This document shows positions 1 to 8,622 of a stretch of 64,000 nt of DNA, piece by piece. The DNA comes from UBA5078 sp963977405 (GTDB lineage Bacteria; Pseudomonadota; Gammaproteobacteria; Pseudomonadales; Pseudohongiellaceae). The notes below the pieces were generated by a model, which was given only the letters and a program-made list of their open reading frames with translations, had not been told where the DNA came from and did not search any database. The translations under genes and the position numbers were made by a program. Numbering within the stretch: the first letter of the stretch is position 1; the number at the start of each line of letters is the position of its first letter. The DNA lies in the NCBI GenBank assembly GCA_963977405.1, contig CAXBOY010000002.1, positions 15,968 to 79,967 of the forward strand. Direction: 5' to 3'.

Positions 1-45
1 ACAAAAAATATCTGGAAATTGACGGGATAAAATGAGAGCGCGTTA

Positions 46-312
46 TTAACTGGGAGTGCGACTAGAGCGACTCACTTCGGGCGCGTGATGCTCTTCAAAA
101 AGATTAATCCAACGGTCCGTCTTGCGACCGAACTTTAGCAACTGCTGGTAGTGGCTATCCTTTTCGGCAGGCGCGAGTATTAGGTCAAGAATAAACAAGA
201 TAATGCTTACCGGACTCATCACAAGATCTCTAAGTGCGTCTGCTGCAAGTTTTAGTTGAAATATCACGAGGCAGCGCAGGCTCTTCATTGCTGTCATTCT
301 AGGTTCTTTCAC
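46..312 (-). CDS. Small protein of unknown function (88 aa)
   Basis: I do not recognise a named family. The protein has a short basic N-terminus, then a hydrophobic stretch (about residues 30-48, rich in Ile/Leu, with SPVS before and LAPAEK after). It ends in a polar segment with the pattern LKFGRKTDRWINLFEEH. This looks like a small protein with one membrane-associated helix. The start is GTG, preceded by GAAGAGGAC at a suitable spacing, which supports a real gene. An ATG lies five codons further in. It follows the CDP-alcohol phosphatidyltransferase on the same strand after about 125 bases, so it may be the last gene of that unit. Function unknown. Confidence 0.55.
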   Translation of the reverse strand: MKEPRMTAMKSLRCLVIFQLKLAADALRDLVMSPVSIILFILDLILAPAEKDSHYQQLLKFGRKTDRWINLFEEHHAPEVSRSSRTPS

Positions 313-437
313 GACGAGTCCTCTTCAAGCGAGCATGGGCCATGGACATGTCTTTGAAGGGCAAGGAGTACTGTTAGACTCGCTAGCTCTCGGGGACGTC
401 TAGGCTAGTTAGGGTTCTGGTTTTAAGGGGCAGTGTC

Positions 438-974
438 TCACCGCACTCGTAAGGGTGCAATAGCCCTATCGACTATCGAGGCGAGTGTGCTGATTAACAA
501 GATAATCCCCAGCAGCATGATCGTCGAGCGCAGTGCCTCAGACCAATCGCTCATAAACTCTAGTTGGAGAAATCCAATTAAGACGAGCGGTACAAAGTAG
601 AGAATCCCGTTCCAACGCCCCAACATACTCATGCGGAGTTTCTTCTGCCGCAGGAGCCAATAGGAATCGAGCACATATTGGGAAAATGCAAAAACGATCA
701 GTATAGGCAACCAAGGATTTATTAGACCTGAGTAAGAGGACGCAAATAATGCGCTCGTCACTAGAATGAAGTCTGTTCCATGATCGAAAAGCATGCCATT
801 GGCAGACGCAGTCTTCATATGCCGCGCCACCTTTCCATCGAAATAATCCGTCAGGATTGCCACCACTAGAAGCAGAAGCAAAAAGTAGGAAGGAAATGTC
901 TCGGGCGCGGCGCAAGCCCACGCCACGGGAATGGCGAGGACTAGCCGAACGCTAGTGAGTAAGTGAGCGATCAA
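438..974 (-). CDS. CDP-alcohol phosphatidyltransferase family protein
   Basis: Integral membrane enzyme that transfers a phosphatidyl group from a CDP-linked lipid to an alcohol acceptor. The full family signature DxxDGxxARx8GxxxDxxxD is present at about residues 43-67 (DYFDG...AR...GMLFDHGTD), so the metal-binding aspartates are intact. Several hydrophobic helices surround it, and 178 aa is normal for PgsA-like members. The acceptor (glycerol-3-phosphate, inositol phosphate or other) cannot be read from the sequence. The start is TTG, overlapping the TGA stop of the upstream membrane protein as TTGA, which implies translational coupling. It is probably the fourth gene of the unit that begins with the deazaflavin synthase. 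Confidence 0.85.
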   Translation of the reverse strand: MIAHLLTSVRLVLAIPVAWACAAPETFPSYFLLLLLVVAILTDYFDGKVARHMKTASANGMLFDHGTDFILVTSALFASSYSGLINPWLPILIVFAFSQYVLDSYWLLRQKKLRMSMLGRWNGILYFVPLVLIGFLQLEFMSDWSEALRSTIMLLGIILLISTLASIVDRAIAPLRVR

Positions 975-1963
975 GTACCGAACAACTCCCTTTGGGCACG
1001 GCGCCAGAACAACAGGCCAATGCTCGCATTGAACAGAATAAAGAAATTATGTTGTACGAAACCGAATGCCGCCATCTGGCCCTCGTTCTCGGGAAACAAT
1101 ACAACCCAGAGCGTGATAGCCGCTGCACGCATTGGTGTGGGCACTGCCGCCGCAAAGAAAATTACTGGAAGTACACCAATCATGTTGAGGAAATTGGCCT
1201 CCACACCGAATAGGTTCAGCGCGGTGGTATACACCACTACAGCGAGAATAATCGCAGGTGATCGCAATAAGAAGAACGCCCCATAATGCCAAGGCTTGGC
1301 GAGTTTAAATGCGTGCAAGATGCGTTTCTCGCGTAGCGAACTATTCGGTAATATCTTGCCCTGGAAATAGAGTATCCATAGCACGAGAAAGATAGCGGCG
1401 ATGCCAGCGATATACGGAATAAGGCCGAACACATCCGGTAGCAACTCTGTCGTGAATACGAAACCGATAGTGGCCCAGACGAGTAGATAGAAAATCTCAC
1501 AGAACATGATGAACAACATTACCGAGCCGGTTTCCCAGCCAGGCACCTTGTCGCGCTTGTTCAGATAGTAGGCCATCGCGCCTTTGCCTATCTGCTCATT
1601 GAATATTGAAATAATATATGAGCTGCCGCGAATAGGCATGATGTCGCGGTATTTGATTGGAGCGATAAACCAGTTCAGCGCTCTAGTAATCACAAGGGTA
1701 TCGATGGCGAAATACGCAAGGGAGTAACCCATCATCAACATCAACCACGGCACCCAACGGACACTGGAGAAGACCTGCGACATATATTCGACCAAGCCCA
1801 TACCTTCGCGCATAGCGGCGCCATTGAGCCTGTAATACAAATACACGAAGCATAGAGCAGTTAGTAACAGGAATATGCCACGCTGCAAGGCGCTTGGCTT
1901 TTTACGCGGAGGACTGTCGGGAATAGGGTTAGTTTCGATCTCTTGATTCGGAGTATTAGTCAT
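971..1963 (-). CDS. Polytopic membrane protein, LPG-synthase transmembrane-region-like
   Basis: A 330-residue protein with about eight hydrophobic segments and a polar N-terminal tail of about 25 residues. The arrangement, including the motif IFNEQIGKGAMAYYL after the second helix pair, resembles the membrane domain of lysylphosphatidylglycerol synthase/AglD-like (UPF0104-type) proteins. Those are proposed lipid flippases or membrane-domain relatives. No aminoacyltransferase domain is attached. It starts 9 bases after the NAD(P)-binding gene and overlaps the next gene by four bases, so it belongs to the same operon. A lipid-related role fits the adjacent phosphatidyltransferase, but the family assignment rests on general resemblance. 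Confidence 0.6.
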   Translation of the reverse strand: MTNTPNQEIETNPIPDSPPRKKPSALQRGIFLLLTALCFVYLYYRLNGAAMREGMGLVEYMSQVFSSVRWVPWLMLMMGYSLAYFAIDTLVITRALNWFIAPIKYRDIMPIRGSSYIISIFNEQIGKGAMAYYLNKRDKVPGWETGSVMLFIMFCEIFYLLVWATIGFVFTTELLPDVFGLIPYIAGIAAIFLVLWILYFQGKILPNSSLREKRILHAFKLAKPWHYGAFFLLRSPAIILAVVVYTTALNLFGVEANFLNMIGVLPVIFFAAAVPTPMRAAAITLWVVLFPENEGQMAAFGFVQHNFFILFNASIGLLFWRRAQRELFGT

Positions 1964-1972
1964 CTTCAGCTT

Positions 1973-2863
1973 CTATTGTTGTGTTATGAATTTTTGCAGT
2001 GTCTGCTCTAGCGGCGTTAACTCTACGCCGAGAGCCACATCGGCATTTTGCTCTGCATGTTCGTTCATCGTGATCACATCGATCACAGTGGGTGACATGC
2101 CTCCTTTCTGAAAAACGCCTTTCAGCCCTGAGGCTATTTTGGCTACTGCAATGGGGAAAGAACTTATTGCAACTTCCCTTCCCTGCATGCGCGCTGCCAT
2201 CTTCACTAAATCGCAATATTGTATTGCTTGTGGCCCTACCAGCTCATGGGTAGTACTTCCATTGAGCTGGGTCTGACAACTATTGACGATGGCAACGCAG
2301 AGATCATCGATATCGAGTGGACGCATAGTATAGCGCCCGCCCCCTAGTAATTTTGGTTTCGGGCTTCCAGAAGCCCACTTGATAGCGGCCGTTCCAGCAG
2401 CGCCAGGCCCAAGTAGAATAGGCGTACGAATGATAGTGGAGGACACACTCGAATTTGCTACCAGCTGCTCCGCTTCTGCTTTTGAGCGAAAATATGCATT
2501 CTCTGAGTTAACGTCGGCGCCAATAACGCTGATAAAGACTATGTGGGACACAGACACTTTCTTCGCTGCGGCAACGACGGCAGCAGTTGCCTCTACATTG
2601 GCGCTGCGATAACTGGAGTTTTTACCCTCCATCAAAATACCCGCCAAGTGCACTACACAGTCAGCTCCCTCTAAGACCAGAGCTAGTTCGTCGGCAGCGT
2701 CATAGGAGATTGCTGCAGTCTCTATTCGGCTCGATTGTGGTAAGTCTTGCAAAGAATTTACCGAACGTGCGCCGGCAAGAACGCTGTGCTCGCTATTATC
2801 GAGTATGTGTTGAACTAAGGTTTGACCAACCCGGCTGTTAGCACCGGTGATTGCTATTTTCAT
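1973..2863 (-). CDS. NAD(P)-binding atypical SDR / NmrA-like protein
   Basis: Rossmann-fold protein of 296 aa. The N-terminal nucleotide-binding motif is GANSRVGQ (about residues 7-14), followed by the pattern VVHLAGIL near residue 70. The canonical YxxxK catalytic pair of classical short-chain dehydrogenases is not in place. The segment FRSKAEAEQL is the usual counterpart in atypical SDRs of the NDUFA9/NmrA type. Such proteins act as reductases, epimerases or redox sensors, and the substrate here is unknown. It begins 13 bases downstream of the FbiC-like gene and is followed after 9 bases by a membrane protein, so it is almost certainly cotranscribed with both. Confidence 0.8.
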   Translation of the reverse strand: MKIAITGANSRVGQTLVQHILDNSEHSVLAGARSVNSLQDLPQSSRIETAAISYDAADELALVLEGADCVVHLAGILMEGKNSSYRSANVEATAAVVAAAKKVSVSHIVFISVIGADVNSENAYFRSKAEAEQLVANSSVSSTIIRTPILLGPGAAGTAAIKWASGSPKPKLLGGGRYTMRPLDIDDLCVAIVNSCQTQLNGSTTHELVGPQAIQYCDLVKMAARMQGREVAISSFPIAVAKIASGLKGVFQKGGMSPTVIDVITMNEHAEQNADVALGVELTPLEQTLQKFITQQ

Positions 2864-2876
2864 TGTAATTTTCTCA

Positions 2877-5315
2877 CTAGATTATTCGGGCGTCGCTCGC
2901 TAGGCGCTTACTACGTTGTAGTTTACTGGCTGGCGTATTTTCGATCTCTAGCAAACCATTAGCTCGATGGGCGAGATCGCGTCGCTCGCACGGTGCATCA
3001 TCGTAAGCAGTAGTGCGCATGCGAGGTACACGCCCTAAGGCAGTGATGGCCTGCTCAATCTGCGCAGGAGGCCACTCCTGTCCATAAGAGGCACCTGCGG
3101 CACGTGTAATGCTCTCATTCATTAGGCTGCCCCCTAAGTCGTTACAGCCCGCATTAAGACAAGCTACTACTCCGTCGCGGCCCATCTTCACCCACGAGGC
3201 TTGAATATTATCGATACGACCATGAAAGACTAGGCGAGCCACAGCATGCATCAACAAGGCCTCGCGGAAACTTGGCCCGCGGCGCGACTTCCCTTTGAGA
3301 TAAAGTGGTGCTTCCATGTGAACATAGGGTAAGGGTACGAACTCAGTGAAGCCCCCGGTGCGCTCTTGCAGGTCGCGAACGCGTATTAAGTGACGCGCCC
3401 AATGCAGTGGCGTTTCTATATGACCATACATAATCGTCGCTGTGGTCTTAAAACCGATTTTGTGCGCACTCTCCATTACCTGTAGCCATTCGCCTGTGCG
3501 CAGCTTGTCAGGGCACAGATCTGCGCGAACTTCGTCGTCTAGAATCTCAGCAGCGGTACCCGGCAAGGTATTTAGCCCAGCCAATTGCAATTGCTTCAAG
3601 AAATCTTCAAGACTAATACCGAGCGTGGCTGCACCTTGCCAGACTTCTAATGGCGAGAAGGCATGGATATGCATCTGTGGCGTAGCCTGGCGCACAGTGT
3701 GCAAAATATCGAGGTAGGTCTGACCTGTATAATCTGGGTGAATGCCACCCTGCATACAGACTTCCGTAGCACCCCGATCCCATGCTTCAGTGCAGCGCCT
3801 TGCCATCTCTTCTGCGCTTATATCGTAAGGCTTGCCACGCAAATTTTCGCTGTGCTTGCCTTTCGAGAATGCGCAGAATTGGCACTTGAAATAACAGACA
3901 TTGGTATAGTTGATGTTGCGATTTACAACATAGCTTACCGAATCGCCATTGACCGCGTGACGCAAAGCATTCGCGCGCTGAGCGATATAAGCAAAGTCTT
4001 GTCCGCGCGCGGCAAATAAACGTGCAATCTGCGTCTCGTCGACGCGCTGTTGCGACTCGCACTGCGCCACGATCTCGAGCACATCCGCAGACACCGCAGC
4101 TACCTGCACGGTTTGCTCGAGTAGCTTCGCCTCGATCTCGGGCAACTGCATGCTCTCACCGGGCATCCAACTATCGCGGCGCGCAAAGCCCATGCTATCT
4201 ATTTGTCTGAGCACCGCACTGCGCACACTCTCATCGAGCCAGCGTTGCGGCTCGCGTGCATAGTTCGGGTATATGGTAAGGCGCTGCTCCAAGAACTTAC
4301 CTGCCGCCGCAGTCTCGCGAGCTAGCAGGTCTAAATGAGGCCACGGAGCTTCGGGATTTACATGGTCGGGCGTTAGAGGAGACACGCCACCCCAGTCGTC
4401 GATGCCGGCTGCAATTAGTTGCGGCAACACGCCCGGGCTAAGATTCGGCGGTGCCTGGATATTCATCTGCGCACCAAATATCAGACGCGCTACGGCGATA
4501 GTCCAGAGCAGCTCGTTAAGATCTGGCTCCGGCGCTTGCGCCATTTTAGTGTCTGGTTTAGCGCGGAAATTCTGCACGATAATTTCTTGAATATGCCCAT
4601 ATCGGGCATGGATCGCTCGAATAGCGAGAAGGGACTCGATGCGCTCCAAGCGAGTCTCACCGATACCGATCAGAATGCCAGAGGTGAAGGGCACGTTTGC
4701 CTGCCCAGCCAACTCTAGAGTCTCGAGACGCACTTTAGGATCTTTATCGGGAGAACCATAGTGAGGCATGCCCTTCTCACAAAGTCGCGAGGAGGCCGAC
4801 TCAAGCATGATCCCCATAGAAGCACTGACTGGGCGCAGCATCGCAATCTCTGCAGCGCTCATGCAACCCGCATTGATATGCGGCAGCATTCCCGTTTCTT
4901 GCAGCACGCGTCGCGCTACTTCACGCACATAGTCGAGCGTGGTTGCGAAACCCATTTCATCAAGCGCGTTACGGGCGGCGCTATAACGAAGTTCTGGTTT
5001 TTCTCCCAGTGTAAAGAGTGCTTCTTGGCACCCTGCGGCAGCGCCTTGCCGACAAAGCTCTAACACTTTGTCGACCGGCATATATGCTTGCTCTATTCGC
5101 TTAGGGGTTTTTGCGAAGGTACAGTAGTGGCAAACATCGCGACACAAATGCGTCAATGGGATGAACACTTTGCGCGAGTAGGTAATGAGTTTACCGTGCT
5201 GCTCATCGCGCAAACGTGAGGCCACTGCTGCCAGTGCAGCAGTGTCGTTAATATCAGCTAAAGCTAAAGCTTCGGTGTCACTAAGCGACAGCCCAGTTAA
5301 TAATGCATTACTCAC
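2877..5315 (-). CDS. fbiC: Fused CofG/CofH: 7,8-didemethyl-8-hydroxy-5-deazariboflavin (FO) synthase
   Basis: Two radical-SAM enzymes in one 812-residue chain. Together they make FO, the chromophore of cofactor F420, from tyrosine and the flavin precursor 5-amino-6-ribitylaminouracil. The CofG half carries Cys58, Cys62 and Cys65 (CRDVCHYC). The CofH half carries Cys474, Cys478 and Cys481 (CYFKCQFC). Both are CxxxCxxC clusters that bind 4Fe-4S and SAM, and the CofG-then-CofH order matches actinobacterial FbiC. The start is GTG, preceded by AAGGGG. No cofC, cofD or cofE homologue is visible here, so whether FO becomes F420 or serves as a photolyase antenna cannot be decided. It heads a packed minus-strand run of four genes. 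Confidence 0.93.
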   Translation of the reverse strand: MSNALLTGLSLSDTEALALADINDTAALAAVASRLRDEQHGKLITYSRKVFIPLTHLCRDVCHYCTFAKTPKRIEQAYMPVDKVLELCRQGAAAGCQEALFTLGEKPELRYSAARNALDEMGFATTLDYVREVARRVLQETGMLPHINAGCMSAAEIAMLRPVSASMGIMLESASSRLCEKGMPHYGSPDKDPKVRLETLELAGQANVPFTSGILIGIGETRLERIESLLAIRAIHARYGHIQEIIVQNFRAKPDTKMAQAPEPDLNELLWTIAVARLIFGAQMNIQAPPNLSPGVLPQLIAAGIDDWGGVSPLTPDHVNPEAPWPHLDLLARETAAAGKFLEQRLTIYPNYAREPQRWLDESVRSAVLRQIDSMGFARRDSWMPGESMQLPEIEAKLLEQTVQVAAVSADVLEIVAQCESQQRVDETQIARLFAARGQDFAYIAQRANALRHAVNGDSVSYVVNRNINYTNVCYFKCQFCAFSKGKHSENLRGKPYDISAEEMARRCTEAWDRGATEVCMQGGIHPDYTGQTYLDILHTVRQATPQMHIHAFSPLEVWQGAATLGISLEDFLKQLQLAGLNTLPGTAAEILDDEVRADLCPDKLRTGEWLQVMESAHKIGFKTTATIMYGHIETPLHWARHLIRVRDLQERTGGFTEFVPLPYVHMEAPLYLKGKSRRGPSFREALLMHAVARLVFHGRIDNIQASWVKMGRDGVVACLNAGCNDLGGSLMNESITRAAGASYGQEWPPAQIEQAITALGRVPRMRTTAYDDAPCERRDLAHRANGLLEIENTPASKLQRSKRLASDARII

Positions 5316-5357
5316 GCGTGTGCCCCTTACTACAATGTTAGGCCATGTGCCAAAGAA

Positions 5358-6488
5358 CTAGCGTGGTACGTAAGGGCGCCCGATAATCAACGAAGGGTCC
5401 ACACCAGGTATAGGTACTAATTTCTGTGGGCGCCCTGCCTGATTATCCGTTCCGTACAAATTGCCATCGACATCTACCGACAGAGAATGCATTTCTATCC
5501 ACATATCGGGACCTTCGACCGGCAGATTAAATACATAGGTCGAGTTACCTTCCAGATCAAACTTTACGATCTTAGGCGGCTGAAGGTCTGTTACCCAAGC
5601 TGCGCTCTCTGTCACTGTGATATCGAGAGGTAAGCCTAGCCCTTCCCAAGTCTTTACATATTCATAAGTAGGGTAAGCGCTAGAGCTATGGGCTGCAGTT
5701 TGCTTGAAGACTTTAACGTTGGCGTTATCGCGGTCAAGAGCATAGAGGTGCTCATTAGGACCCATTGCTAGTGAGTGCACAGAGGCAAACTGATGCGGAG
5801 CCTCGCCCTCTTCACCGAACTCAGAATGGTAGCTGCCATCGGCGTTGCGAACCACGATGCGCTTGTTAGCGCCAAGACCGTCGGCGACTAGAAATTTACC
5901 ATCGGGCAAGAAAGCAACGTCTTGGGGAAGGTCATAATGAGTCTCATCGTTACCGGCGACATTCTTCTCGCCAAGAGTCATGAGCAACTTGTCACCATCG
6001 TTTGAAAACACGTAGATGATATTGCCAGTCTCATCTACTAGCCATAGACGCTTCTCTGGATCATAAGGACTGATGCGTAATTTGTGTGGGCCTGGGCCAT
6101 CGGTGCCGGTGAAAAGGTGATCCCAATGATCCCAAACTTCAAGCACATTGCCATCGCTGTCGATCACATAGATGCAGTTTTGCCAAACACGCCCACGACC
6201 GCGCAGAACATTCCACCCCATGGAACCTGCAAAATTAGTGTACTCGGATGGCAAGGGGTCAGGTAGCTCAGTTTCGCCACGTTGCAACATGAATATGCGA
6301 TCTTGGGACTCAACCACTACACTAGAGTTACCGCCCCAAGTGAAACCTTCTTCTGCAAAAGGCTGCATCCACTTCTGCGTAGTGAATTCATAGGGGCTTG
6401 GTCCAGCCTCAACTAGCTCCTGCGCAAGGATAGGTACGCTTAAAAATCCGGCAAACAACAATGCCGCCGTTCGACTAGCGTTTCTCAT
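5358..6488 (-). CDS. Secreted NHL-type beta-propeller, peptidyl-alpha-hydroxyglycine amidating lyase (PAL)-like
   Basis: A 376-residue exported protein with a Sec signal peptide ending near AQ (residues 22-23). It has repeated propeller strands such as DLPQDVAFLPDGKFLVADG and HSLAMGPNEHLYALDRDN, as in NHL repeats. Three His-x-Leu sites stand at His135 (PHKL), His238 (VHSLA) and His334 (MHSLS). Their spacing, 103 and 96 residues, is close to the zinc ligands of animal PAL (585, 690 and 786 in rat PAM, from memory). PAL cleaves hydroxyglycine-extended peptides to amides and glyoxylate. Activity here is inferred only. A good ribosome site (GGAG) precedes the ATG. It lies 42 bases upstream of fbiC and may be cotranscribed with it. 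Confidence 0.75.
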   Translation of the reverse strand: MRNASRTAALLFAGFLSVPILAQELVEAGPSPYEFTTQKWMQPFAEEGFTWGGNSSVVVESQDRIFMLQRGETELPDPLPSEYTNFAGSMGWNVLRGRGRVWQNCIYVIDSDGNVLEVWDHWDHLFTGTDGPGPHKLRISPYDPEKRLWLVDETGNIIYVFSNDGDKLLMTLGEKNVAGNDETHYDLPQDVAFLPDGKFLVADGLGANKRIVVRNADGSYHSEFGEEGEAPHQFASVHSLAMGPNEHLYALDRDNANVKVFKQTAAHSSSAYPTYEYVKTWEGLGLPLDITVTESAAWVTDLQPPKIVKFDLEGNSTYVFNLPVEGPDMWIEMHSLSVDVDGNLYGTDNQAGRPQKLVPIPGVDPSLIIGRPYVPR

Positions 6489-6704
6489 GCTGGTACTCCA
6501 ATTTCTGTTACAGTCTGTGACGCATCGCCACAGACATTTGTTATTGTTATTTGGTGTCCAATTGAGTTTACAGCTTATTGGATAAATCTCAACATAGAGC
6601 TAACGACAGCTTGGCCACTGTACTGCGTAAAGGCCTTTCGGTACGATAAGCCGCTAAAGGCAAGCACTCCTCATAACCGATCAAACCCTTGGTTCAAAAG
6701 GCCC

Positions 6705-7436
6705 ATGACGCAAGCCAAACGCAAACTGACACGCTGCAACCCATTGATTCGAATAGGAATCGTGCTTATTACTGGGCTCGCCCTATTAAGCAGCGCTATG
6801 GCCGCCGAGGACCCTATTGCCGAGGGCCGCAGCGCTCGCCTACGCCCAAACTTCGAAGGTTCTTGGGAGAAGGATTTCGGTCGCAGCGATAAGTGGGATG
6901 TCGAATTGCAACGCACCATCGATCAACTCAACAGGGAAATGGAGCGCTCACAAGGTAGAGGCGATGGGGGCAACATCGGAATTAGCAATCCACGTCGCGG
7001 CGCCGGCAACTTAATTTCCCACGCCCGCTTGGCCGAGTTGATAACACGGCAGACCACTATACGTATAGTACAAACAGATACCGAAGTGCGCATTGAGCGT
7101 CCCGGAGATGCGGCGCTGATATGCAGTACTGCTAGCAGTGAAGAGGATAGCTTTAACAGCCCTCATGGCAAAGAGTACTGTGGCTGGGACAGGCAGCAAT
7201 TAGTGTTTCAGATTAGCCTCGCCGACGGTGTGTTTATCGAGCATCGCTTTAGCGTCGACCCAAGTGGCGAGAGCCTTAGCATGCTCACGAGCGTTTCTAG
7301 TCGGAATTCCTTGCCCTTCAACCTCATTAGCTTCTATACCTCCTACGACGCCCCAGAAGATGGAATCCATTGCGTACAGACCCTAAGCCGCGGCCGAGTC
7401 TGCAGCGCACGAAATCCAGAGGAAGCTGCCCGTTGA
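6705..7436 (+). CDS. Secreted protein of unknown function
   Basis: A 243-residue protein I cannot name. A hydrophobic segment (about residues 17-33, ending AMAAEDP) is a clear signal peptide, so the protein should be periplasmic. The mature part starts with a GSWEKDFGRSDKWD motif, followed by a charged, probably helical stretch and a beta-rich C-terminal half. Four cysteines (two near residue 140-160, two near the end) could form disulfides. It is the first gene of a plus-strand run leading to a lipoprotein and a NosR-like protein. Its stop codon overlaps the next start as TTGA. The tight coupling suggests a shared role in an envelope redox system. Confidence 0.75.
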   Translation: MTQAKRKLTRCNPLIRIGIVLITGLALLSSAMAAEDPIAEGRSARLRPNFEGSWEKDFGRSDKWDVELQRTIDQLNREMERSQGRGDGGNIGISNPRRGAGNLISHARLAELITRQTTIRIVQTDTEVRIERPGDAALICSTASSEEDSFNSPHGKEYCGWDRQQLVFQISLADGVFIEHRFSVDPSGESLSMLTSVSSRNSLPFNLISFYTSYDAPEDGIHCVQTLSRGRVCSARNPEEAAR

Positions 7437-8608
7437 GCGCCATATTCCATTGGCGACGCCTAGGCCTATGCGCCTCACTCAGCCTACTTTTAACTGCCTG
7501 CGCTACGGCGCCAAGCCCCGAACCGGCTGGGCCGCTTCCCGTGGGCACCGTATCCTTAATCACTGCCAACAACTCGCCCACAGAGGCGCAGTCATTCGAT
7601 ATAGGCGTTCTCGTCTTCTCGACTCTCGCAGGGAGTGAAGATATTAATCGAACAGGCGCGCAGATCTTTTCGCAGATAAGAACAACAGAGACCCAATACC
7701 TACCGGTAGCCCTGCGCAGCACTTTGGCTGCTTCCAATCAATGGGGCGTGGTGCGGGTACTGCCAGATACCGACCCCTCACTCGATTTAATTGTAGAAGG
7801 AACAATTTTGCGCTCCGATGGCGCGGATCTTTTACTGCATATAGAGGCTACCGATAGCACTGGCCGCGTCTGGCTAAATCAGAACTATGCCGACAACGCC
7901 CGAGTGGCAGACTACCCGGACTCGGCTCCCATGCTTCTCGACCGTGGGCTTACCTTCGGCGCGGACCCTTTTCAAGACATCTACGCAGCCATCGCTAACG
8001 ACCTTCTCGCTGTACGCCAGAGTCTTACTCAACCAGCGCTTGACGAGATTCACAACGTCACCCTGTTACGTTACGCAAGCGACCTATCACCTGAGGCCTT
8101 CTCCCGCTATTTACATGAGGATGAGACAGGCCTACTGAGCGTAACGAGTCTGCCAGCGAGCAACGATCCATTGCTACGCAATGTTGCGGACATCGGTGCG
8201 CGTAACGAGATATTCATCGATACTATCGACGAGTATTACGAAGCTTTGTATCAAGACGTCAAACCAATCTATGATATCTGGCGCCAATATTCCTTCGAGC
8301 AAGTGACCGAGGAACGCTCTAGTTTAGAGCGCGCCCGCAGTGGTAATAGCAATAGCGGAAGCTTTGAAGCGATTAGCCAGAACTATAATCGCTATAAGTG
8401 GAGCAAGATATTCGAACAGGAGTTTGTCGCCCTCGCCTCTGGATTTGTAAGTGAAACGGCACCGGCAGTACTCGAACTAAGCCGCAACGTTAATGGCCTG
8501 AGCGGCCCAGTCGAGGAACAATATTCCCAGTGGCGCGTGCTGCTACGCGGCCTATTCGAGATAGAATCCGAGGGTCTTAACGCAAGCCCCCTCTTAAATA
8601 CCCCTTAA
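7433..8608 (+). CDS. Lipoprotein of unknown function, coupled to NosR-like gene
   Basis: A 391-residue predicted lipoprotein. I prefer the TTG at 7433 over an in-frame ATG at 7370. The TTG overlaps the previous stop as TTGA, has AGAGGAAG seven to eight bases upstream, and yields a compact signal peptide ending in the lipobox LTAC. The mature protein begins with ATAPSPEP. A beta-rich N-terminal half (IGVLVFSTL, VVRVLPDTD, LIVEGTILRSDG) resembles periplasmic proteins that assemble in the outer membrane, but I cannot name a family. The C-terminal half is helical, with YYEALYQDVKPIYDIWRQY. The following NosR-like gene starts 14 bases later. Confidence 0.75.
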   Translation: MSAIFHWRRLGLCASLSLLLTACATAPSPEPAGPLPVGTVSLITANNSPTEAQSFDIGVLVFSTLAGSEDINRTGAQIFSQIRTTETQYLPVALRSTLAASNQWGVVRVLPDTDPSLDLIVEGTILRSDGADLLLHIEATDSTGRVWLNQNYADNARVADYPDSAPMLLDRGLTFGADPFQDIYAAIANDLLAVRQSLTQPALDEIHNVTLLRYASDLSPEAFSRYLHEDETGLLSVTSLPASNDPLLRNVADIGARNEIFIDTIDEYYEALYQDVKPIYDIWRQYSFEQVTEERSSLERARSGNSNSGSFEAISQNYNRYKWSKIFEQEFVALASGFVSETAPAVLELSRNVNGLSGPVEEQYSQWRVLLRGLFEIESEGLNASPLLNTP

Positions 8609-8622
8609 GGAAACACCCTACT

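Noticed and set aside
7370..7432. Longer N-terminus for the lipoprotein at 7433
   Set aside because: It overlaps the previous gene by 67 bases and has no ribosome site, while the TTG at 7433 has one and gives a proper lipobox signal.
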